DNA from: UBA9715 sp045629845
GTDB taxonomy: Bacteria > Actinomycetota > Coriobacteriia > Coriobacteriales > Eggerthellaceae
DNA: 9,828 nt
Assembly: GCA_045629845.1 (NCBI GenBank)
Contig: JAZQRZ010000131.1
Location: 1 to 9,828, forward strand
Reading direction: 5' to 3'
A program made the position numbers and the translations under genes. How positions within the stretch are numbered: the stretch's first letter is position 1; the number at the start of each line of letters is the position of its first letter. The notes beneath the pieces were generated by a model. It made no database searches. It was given only the letters and a program-made list of their open reading frames with translations, and was not told the DNA's origin. Shown piece after piece: positions 5,401 through 9,828 of this stretch.

Positions 5401-7126
5401 ATTCTCGGATAATGATGCTGATGTAACCGTTTGTCCTCGATTCCTTTTCTTTACTGGCGATTATGGTTACGTCGACGTGATGATACCCGACAGTACAGCG
5501 CTTGATAACTTACTTAATCGATTGACTCGTAACAACGCTTCAGTCCTTCGCTTTACACTCTCTCCTGAAATTGGTGGCCTCCATACTTTGGCCATGCAGG
5601 CACAACATAGTACGTACTTCTATGTGCTTGGGTTTACGGAAGATTCGACAGGTTTCACTGTCGCTGCGGAATGCCCCATGCTTGACGCTGGTCTTTCGCT
5701 TGTTCCTTGGCCAGAGCAAGACTGCTTCCTTACCTCGTTTGCGAACGAGGAATACCGCGCGACCCCAGAATTCTTAAATGGCAGTCCCGAGACCTGGGAT
5801 CGCAGCAAATGGGTTTTGCAGAAGGCATGGTGGGAACCCACGGGTGCAGGTACGTACATCCTTCATTTCGAGGCTATCGGTCCTGATAATTTCAACTTCT
5901 CGCGTTTTGCACTGAGTAATTCTGGCACGTTTATCTTCTGGCCAGAGGGGCGTACAGGAAGCGACGAGTACCTTTATGATGAGGACGGCAATTATACAGT
6001 GAGCGGTGAAGATGAGTCTGTCTTCCAAGTTAAGGCTTGTCGTGTGCGCAATAACACCACCAATAACAAACTACATTTCTCTGACCCCTTCGTTATAGCC
6101 GATGTGAAACATGCTATGGATCAGCTTGAGCCTGTGGCAACACATGATCGTTATGCGCCGTTTGAGATTCTTAGTACTGAATATGTAGATACGAGCGACA
6201 GGATGGACGACGGTGAGACGCCGTTGTATCACTCTGCTCATTTGTGGTACACCGCAGTGCCCAACTTACGATGTGCGACTGTTATTGCGTCTAGTTGCAC
6301 GTTGCCAGTTGTGACAGCTGGCGGAACAGCGCTCTTCGACGTATGTATCCGCAATGATGGGAATTCGTTCTTAAGCGGCTGTACTCTTCAGATGTACGAG
6401 CACAAGCTGACGGTAGATGAAAATGGCAACCCCATCGTTGATGCAGAGGGTAGATACATTGACGAGCAAGCTGTTGCGGTAGGTAGCTCTTTCGAGCTGC
6501 AGTTTAATGCCGAGACACTGCAACCTTCTTCTCTGGACAAGACCAATGCAGACGGCGAATTCATCGAACAGGAGCCAGATTTCGCGTTGCCGCCAGGTAA
6601 ACGTTCGCTCTACCGCGTTGAAGTGCCTATTCCTTCAGATTGGCATGATGTTAAATGGGTATCTTTCCATGCAAGCAATCCCACAGTGGCCGAAGGAGGC
6701 AGCTTGTCTGCTCAGTCAGTAGATGGCGGGCTGACCACCCAGGCAGCGGAAGACGGTATCGTGGAATTTAGTGTGGAGCCAGGAACTTATCCTGTGGTTT
6801 CGAATCGTACAAACCTTGAACAGAGTAAGCATCAGCACTTCATGACAACTCTTAGCGTGCAAACTGCCGATTCATCTATTTACAGCTACGCTGATTCTCC
6901 AGTAACTGTGTATGAAACAGGCACTCAGCCAACTCCGTCACCAACTTCAACAGACAAAAATACGGCAGCAAGGGGCGCTGCCGCAAAAACAGGCGACCCG
7001 GTTCCATTGGGGCTCTTGGCTGGCCTTGGTGCTGCTGGCGCCGCTATGGCTGCATACAGCAAACGCCGTCTCGAAAACGAGAGGGAAGCCCAGAGTGAAG
7101 GCTCTGGACAAGGTGATGGGGAATAA
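2312..7126 (+). CDS. Giant Tat-exported, C-terminally anchored surface protein of unknown function
   Basis: 1604 residues from the ATG fixed by GGAGG. Seen in order: a Tat signal peptide (TRRGFVQ at 12-18, likely cut after AHA at 44); a CnaB/carboxypeptidase-regulatory-like beta domain (about 85-160, with PGAKVKL, TDEEGKVIF and a GY turn); an IPT/TIG-like stretch near 214-240; a very hydrophobic segment (469-494); an alternating Gly/Val beta stretch (about 536-558); a Gly/Ser/Ala-rich linker (about 700-770); a long unrecognised region (about 800-1320); a CARDB-like domain (about 1329-1450, 'VTAGGTALFDVCIRNDG'); a Pro/Thr/Ser spacer (about 1535-1550); and a KTGD anchor with membrane helix and KRR tail. 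Three LTTQ-ended motifs punctuate it. No catalytic motif is evident. The architecture suggests a surface adhesin or binding protein; the following beta-helix gene is 18 bases away and probably co-transcribed. Surface location is well supported, function is not. Confidence 0.88.
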   Translation: MQDRNQTGLAITRRGFVQSAIGSIIVLPAIGGVGIFSQRRVAHAAVGIDEMTGASFTNEGYVEKITVIDHTEMSIVVVDSAIGPRAFVPGAKVKLTSRYCKDNPRYENDTVEGVTDEEGKVIFSIKHLSENPNYLPLDKLPEYEFNGTIEITCDGYRTFKTALIRIHGGDILVTPTRGIQPGDPAAYPHMMSFNEWDVLYFENEFLTSSENKEDQTFFVEGRNFGSEECTVILREQGTQTEVMSTKATPQGGTLKASMKHKFSLLGGDKSLEVDKSYELAVLQGALTYVWPLQLRMKKGVLPKPLDDTVDFNPFNTALTSKTGLVIKWPSGIPVVGGTTTNVLDIFNCNTNVYFDPFGYAQLTATIPIYGYKRDNGESDEQGWAQYPLKSASDQYKKWENDTADMWKKAKDTFSKKGVFKQTEFFAGISFQIYFQVVAALKWNDEKHVFRGEIALQLCCSLDFTLSEQFFIGPVPVVIVFTFNITAVLAMLMGMHTEPEDPGKDLFKQLLDFSCWTVAPSDAGVTLTLNLTPTLSVGIGVRGVLSASVRGKITLTVSVIIPQGVERDAPGLKDKPIPHFIAAWSAAVDVVLQALFYTKSIPLWKQDYKEIKNNWKGLEPQAIDDLVAMASGDESLAEFMGSMKPVTPAMLQGSIESTGLASQSINAQSVDDELTTQGIFNWSLVRGEDVSTTLHGQTMKYAVYHFPGRKKAFEGIDTGSTSGQTQGMPAKDAKSGGSTGLRAGELAPAGVPGASRWHRGTSVRFDDKRVLCFGASSDGLTTQAEGSVGLPQPEVEEVRPTGGVRPKSDVIISTDGDGDRLIYGDPHIKVLDIQTNVTNGGESVGLRATCSFRIGVVQLSDQGPIRSRIIMTVLDASIESFVGMQRVIEFDIDDVAGITHDDLYDYEFGLAFSSYEKSAGGYEGSVDQVEIVIVSGKRAAGEGDTNIAAAASDLYLTYLSFYAQEFLTEDLANLDYFQLTLPANRITNPDGDPSDLLHYISNINCVTKVGSDGSSLLVAYLDRAAESQAKIFSDNDADVTVCPRFLFFTGDYGYVDVMIPDSTALDNLLNRLTRNNASVLRFTLSPEIGGLHTLAMQAQHSTYFYVLGFTEDSTGFTVAAECPMLDAGLSLVPWPEQDCFLTSFANEEYRATPEFLNGSPETWDRSKWVLQKAWWEPTGAGTYILHFEAIGPDNFNFSRFALSNSGTFIFWPEGRTGSDEYLYDEDGNYTVSGEDESVFQVKACRVRNNTTNNKLHFSDPFVIADVKHAMDQLEPVATHDRYAPFEILSTEYVDTSDRMDDGETPLYHSAHLWYTAVPNLRCATVIASSCTLPVVTAGGTALFDVCIRNDGNSFLSGCTLQMYEHKLTVDENGNPIVDAEGRYIDEQAVAVGSSFELQFNAETLQPSSLDKTNADGEFIEQEPDFALPPGKRSLYRVEVPIPSDWHDVKWVSFHASNPTVAEGGSLSAQSVDGGLTTQAAEDGIVEFSVEPGTYPVVSNRTNLEQSKHQHFMTTLSVQTADSSIYSYADSPVTVYETGTQPTPSPTSTDKNTAARGAAAKTGDPVPLGLLAGLGAAGAAMAAYSKRRLENEREAQSEGSGQGDGE
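4307..4339 (+). repeat. LTTQ motif copy 1 (AQSVDDELTTQ)
   Basis: Residues 666-676 of the giant protein. It shares AQSVD-x-x-LTTQ with copy 3 at residues 1467-1477. It sits where the hydrophobic N-terminal half gives way to the linker region, which suggests a domain boundary. Confidence 0.7.
4631..4657 (+). repeat. LTTQ motif copy 2 (ASSDGLTTQ)
   Basis: Residues 774-782 of the giant protein. A shorter version of the same motif, ending in LTTQ followed by Ala-Glu, as copy 3 ends in LTTQ followed by Ala-Ala-Glu. It lies at the end of the Gly/Ser-rich linker, before the unrecognised central region. Confidence 0.6.
6710..6742 (+). repeat. LTTQ motif copy 3 (AQSVDGGLTTQ)
   Basis: Residues 1467-1477 of the giant protein, nine of eleven positions identical to copy 1. 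It follows the CARDB-like domain directly, again at an apparent domain boundary. Confidence 0.7.
6977..7069 (+). other. Degenerate sortase-type anchor (AAAKTGD, membrane helix, KRR)
   Basis: Residues 1556-1586: AAAKTGD, then a Gly/Ala/Leu-rich hydrophobic helix (about 1564-1582), then SKRR and a charged tail. The layout is that of a cell-wall sorting signal, and a Pro/Thr/Ser spacer precedes it. The pentapeptide AAKTG departs from LPXTG but is close to the LAXTG type used by class E sortases of actinobacteria. Without a sortase the helix would still hold the protein in the membrane. Confidence 0.7.
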
Positions 7127-7144
7127 TACAGCAAGCATGGTTAG

Positions 7145-9828
7145 ATGAGCGCAAGGCGTAACATACCGTCTGCTCTTGGCGCGATTGTTATCGCGGTTCT
7201 AGTTGTGTGCCTTTCTATTGGCAGCGCATTTGCTGCAACAACAAGCACACTGGTTCATTCAGAGCAAGAATTGCGTACCGCTGTGGGCAAAGGCAGTGCA
7301 GCTGGTAACATCACGCTTGCCAATGATATTGAATTAAACAACACGCTTAACCTTGGGGATTGTCCAACAGAAGCAGGCAGTGATCGCAAAGTCATCATTG
7401 ACCTTGCCGGCCATGAGCTACGCCCCAGTGCTACTGCTAGCACGCTTAATGTTATCAGCATACCTTCAGGCTACGAGCTTACCGTGCGCGATAGCAGCGG
7501 CAAGAATACGGGCAGCATTAAAGGGGGCGCTCGAGGTATCTTCAATCAGGGTACTTTTACCTTGACGACTGGCGGCATTCGAAACAACAACAGCAGCAAC
7601 GATGGCTGCGGTCTTTATAACGATACAGGTGCTATTGCTAACATTACGGGTGGTGTTATCGAGAATAACAACGCATCAGGCAGTCATGACGGCGCAGGCG
7701 TTTTTAACTGCGGTCAGTTGCAGATGACGGGCGGCATTATTCAGAACAATACGACCGATATGAGCAACGGGCGCGGTGGTGGTATTTATAACGGTCGCAG
7801 CGGCAACCTTACCCTTTCGAGCGGCACGATTAAGAAAAATTCTGCTTGGCGCGGTGGCGGTGTGTACAACAAGCCCGATTGTGACGTTCTGGTTGTTATG
7901 GGACGTGTGAAAATTCAGGAAAATACAGCTGCGTACGATGGCGGCGGCATTTTTAATGGCGAGACGAATGACGGCATAAAGCTCGTAGTGCTTGGCGGCA
8001 ACATTAGTGATAACGCGGCAGGATCAACGGGTGGCGGCATCGCAAATCAAGGTAAGATGGCCGCTTCAGGTGGTGCGATAACTGGCAACACTGCGAAAAG
8101 CCAGGGTGGCGGCATCTGCGCTCAAGGTGAGCTGACCCTGTCTGGTAATCCTATCATCAAAGACAACGTGGGTCTTGGCGGCATCGATAACGATGTCGAC
8201 ATTGGTGCTGGCAAACGCATTGTCATTGAAGATGCTTTTACTGGTCGTGCGCAGATAGGTATTACAACCGAGGACCCTAGTCAGGTTTTTACAGACGGCT
8301 ATGCAAGCCATAATGCTGGTAAGGACCCAAGCACAATTTTCTTCCCTAATAACAATAATGAACCGTTCGCTCCGTATATCACTACAGATAATGGCGACTA
8401 TCCAGGTGAAGCGCTTTGCGTGGTGGTTATTCACTATCTGGACGAGAATGGCGTCCAGCAAAATTGCGAGAATTATAGAGATGTGAAATCGGGTACTGAC
8501 GAGTGGGGTTCTTGGGGTTCAACAAAATGGTATGCGGTAAGGCGTTCTGCGAACGTTAAAGATTATGTCGAGGTTGAGGGCGATGTTCATCTTATCTTAT
8601 GCAGTGGCACAACGCTTTCGACCGAAGGCATTGGCTTGCTAAGAGCAAACGGCGGGGACGGCGACCGTTGCAAACTTACTATCTACAACAGTGTGGGTGA
8701 CTATGGCTATCTTGTTGCTGATGCAAGTGATGGTTCAAGCGCGGGCATTGGTTACAAGAAGAATAGCGGCGGCGTAGGCAAGCTTGTTGTTAATGGTGGC
8801 CACATCGAGGCGTATGGTGGAGATGAAGCGGCTGGTATCGGTGGCGTTGAGAATCGTGGCAATGGCCCCATTATTATCAATGACGGTTATGTCATTGCGT
8901 ATGGCGGTGAGTGGGGTGCTGGCGTAGGCGGTGGTCAAGGTGGCGACCAAGATAACTATATTCACTTATACGGCGGCAGGCTGGATGCCTACGGTGGAAA
9001 GTATGCTGCAGGCATCGGCGGTGGCGATAGCGACCATGGTGGTGCCGATGGTGGCAAGGTAACAATCGAAAACGCCTATGTTTTTGCTCGAGGCGGTTCG
9101 CGCGGTGCTGGTATCGGCGGTGGCGAAGATGGTGAAGGTGGAAACGTAACTGTCATTAACTCGTATGTCGAAGCTCATGGAGGAGGTAAAGGTCCTGGCA
9201 TCGGCGGCGGTCAAGACAGCGATTACGGTGGAACTCTTACGGTAGAAAGCGGTACCGTCAAAGCCTATGGTGGCTACCAGGCTGCAGGTATAGGTGGTGG
9301 CGAGGACAGCTGCGGTGGTACGTTCATTGCAAATGGCGGCACCATTTTCGCGATGGCTGGTGATGAATGTGCTACAGGTATAGGTGCTGGTCATGGGGAC
9401 TATCATGAAGGAACGAAGAACATTTACCCCCGTGCCAAGGTTACGTCAGCCAGGGCTCGCACGGAAACACCCAACAATGTCAGGCCAGCCAATGATCGCC
9501 TTGAGGGTTTGACCTGGCAAAGTGTACTAATCGAACCTTGTAACCACCCCGCTGGTACTGACTATAGTGACATAAGTCCCGAGAAGCACACTATAAACGA
9601 AGGGTGTATATATTGCGGCCTTGAGGATAATACGCACGAAGAGGCGCATCGCTTTGACGCTACGACTCACGAATGCGTTTGTAGGCATAAAGAAATACCT
9701 GTTCAGCTTATGCGGGATGAAAGCACGTTAGAGCAGTCGCTTTATAAGTCGGTTGGCTCGCAGTATCAGCTTCCAAGGATTCAGTCGAGTGGTCCTGCAA
9801 CTGCGTTTGCTGGTTGGCTTGTATCAGG
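7145..9828 (+). CDS. Secreted beta-helix repeat surface protein, 3'-truncated by window edge
   Basis: At least 894 residues with no stop to the window end. The start is the first in-frame ATG; a TAG stop (7142-7144) lies directly before it. Seen in order: a Sec signal peptide (1-30, cut after AFA); a parallel beta-helix-like region (about 36-360) with eight GGGI(Y/F)N-type turns; a domain starting HYLDENGVQQNC (about 429-517) of the kind that introduces 'GDVxLIL' surface proteins of gut Firmicutes and Coriobacteriia; seven AYGG...AGIGGG repeats (about 556-740); a Cys/His cluster (799-848); and the start of an InlB/Flg_new-like repeat (about 862 on, 'QYQLP...FAGWLVSG'). Such repeats usually form adhesins or glycan-binding stalks. 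A C-terminal anchor, if any, is beyond the window. No good Shine-Dalgarno precedes the ATG and the gap to the giant gene is 18 bases, so translation probably depends on coupling. Confidence 0.87.
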   Translation, partial: MSARRNIPSALGAIVIAVLVVCLSIGSAFAATTSTLVHSEQELRTAVGKGSAAGNITLANDIELNNTLNLGDCPTEAGSDRKVIIDLAGHELRPSATASTLNVISIPSGYELTVRDSSGKNTGSIKGGARGIFNQGTFTLTTGGIRNNNSSNDGCGLYNDTGAIANITGGVIENNNASGSHDGAGVFNCGQLQMTGGIIQNNTTDMSNGRGGGIYNGRSGNLTLSSGTIKKNSAWRGGGVYNKPDCDVLVVMGRVKIQENTAAYDGGGIFNGETNDGIKLVVLGGNISDNAAGSTGGGIANQGKMAASGGAITGNTAKSQGGGICAQGELTLSGNPIIKDNVGLGGIDNDVDIGAGKRIVIEDAFTGRAQIGITTEDPSQVFTDGYASHNAGKDPSTIFFPNNNNEPFAPYITTDNGDYPGEALCVVVIHYLDENGVQQNCENYRDVKSGTDEWGSWGSTKWYAVRRSANVKDYVEVEGDVHLILCSGTTLSTEGIGLLRANGGDGDRCKLTIYNSVGDYGYLVADASDGSSAGIGYKKNSGGVGKLVVNGGHIEAYGGDEAAGIGGVENRGNGPIIINDGYVIAYGGEWGAGVGGGQGGDQDNYIHLYGGRLDAYGGKYAAGIGGGDSDHGGADGGKVTIENAYVFARGGSRGAGIGGGEDGEGGNVTVINSYVEAHGGGKGPGIGGGQDSDYGGTLTVESGTVKAYGGYQAAGIGGGEDSCGGTFIANGGTIFAMAGDECATGIGAGHGDYHEGTKNIYPRAKVTSARARTETPNNVRPANDRLEGLTWQSVLIEPCNHPAGTDYSDISPEKHTINEGCIYCGLEDNTHEEAHRFDATTHECVCRHKEIPVQLMRDESTLEQSLYKSVGSQYQLPRIQSSGPATAFAGWLVS
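7532..8122 (+). repeat. Beta-helix repeat array 1: eight GGGI(Y/F)N turns, 25-30 residues each
   Basis: Turns have Asn (or its equivalent) codons at 7544, 7619, 7706, 7790, 7868, 7955, 8045 and 8120, giving steps of 25, 29, 28, 26, 29, 30 and 25 residues. Each unit reads roughly GGGIxN-x-G-x-LxLxGGxIxxN. It recalls the GGA(I/L/V) and FxxN repeats of polymorphic outer-membrane proteins, here in what looks like a Gram-positive protein. The DNA copies are well diverged. Confidence 0.8.
8810..9361 (+). repeat. Repeat array 2: seven (A)YGG...AGIGGG units, 29-33 residues each
   Basis: YGG-type turns start at codons 8810, 8897, 8987, 9086, 9173, 9263 and 9350, with steps of 29, 30, 33, 29, 30 and 29 residues. 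The unit reads roughly GGxIxAYGGxxAAGIGGGxxxxGGxVTI. The array is distinct in sequence from array 1 and probably folds as a second Gly-rich beta-solenoid. Its Gly codons raise local GC. Confidence 0.8.
9539..9688 (+). other. Cys/His cluster, possible metal-binding or disulphide module
   Basis: Residues 799-848 of the beta-helix protein hold C-N-H, then C-x2-C (821/824), a histidine-rich stretch (HEEAHRFD) and C-V-C-R-H (844-848). A similar Cys pattern occurs as a small spacer module in other Gram-positive surface proteins (from memory). Zinc binding is plausible; disulphides are the alternative outside the cell. Confidence 0.5.

Noticed and set aside
8066..8461. Minus-strand 131-codon open frame
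   Set aside because: Antisense shadow of the beta-helix gene with no ribosome site or family resemblance.
8810..9361. CRISPR-like or satellite DNA repeat
   Set aside because: Periodicity is in protein turns of 29-33 residues within an open frame; DNA copies are diverged and there are no spacers.
8966..9406. Long minus-strand open frame, Thr/Ala-rich
   Set aside because: It is the mirror of the Gly-rich repeat codons of the beta-helix gene; the low-complexity repeat content is inherited from the sense strand.

Overview
The window looks like a chromosomal stretch from a Gram-positive host-associated bacterium, most likely an actinobacterium of the class Coriobacteriia (Eggerthella/Slackia/Collinsella/Olsenella-like). 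This is an inference from protein style: a textbook Tat signal (TRRGFVQ) on a large surface protein, a C-terminal 'AAKTGD' anchor, gut-type beta-helix adhesin repeats and moderate GC. No rRNA, tRNA or other taxonomic marker is present, so the assignment stays tentative.

Region 1 (2-1775) is the end of a plus-strand operon for O-acylation of an extracytoplasmic polymer. It holds the C-terminal half of an MBOAT membrane O-acyltransferase, cut by the window start. Ten bases further on comes a membrane-anchored SGNH/GDSL-type protein whose Shine-Dalgarno overlaps the MBOAT stop codon. In such pairs the MBOAT protein moves the acyl group across the membrane and the SGNH protein is the likely outer-face transfer partner.

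Region 2 (1776-2311) is a 536-base gap. It carries a possible 5' remnant of a minus-strand gene, a strong intrinsic terminator for region 1 (1985-2012), a 7-bp inverted repeat with a 12-nt spacer (2061-2086), and weak promoter candidates for region 3.

Region 3 (2312-9828) is a two-gene surface-protein cassette. The first gene encodes a 1604-residue protein with a Tat signal peptide, a CnaB-like N-terminal domain, a long unrecognised middle, a CARDB-like domain, a Pro/Thr/Ser-rich wall spacer and a degenerate sortase/anchor signal. Three copies of an LTTQ-ended motif lie inside it. The second gene starts 18 bases later without a clear Shine-Dalgarno and runs off the window end (>894 residues). 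It encodes a Sec-type secreted protein with two different beta-helix-like repeat arrays, a Cys/His cluster and the start of an InlB/Flg_new-like repeat. The two are probably co-expressed and displayed on the cell surface, perhaps as adhesins or glycan binders, but they leave by different export routes. I see no mobile element, CRISPR array or RNA gene.
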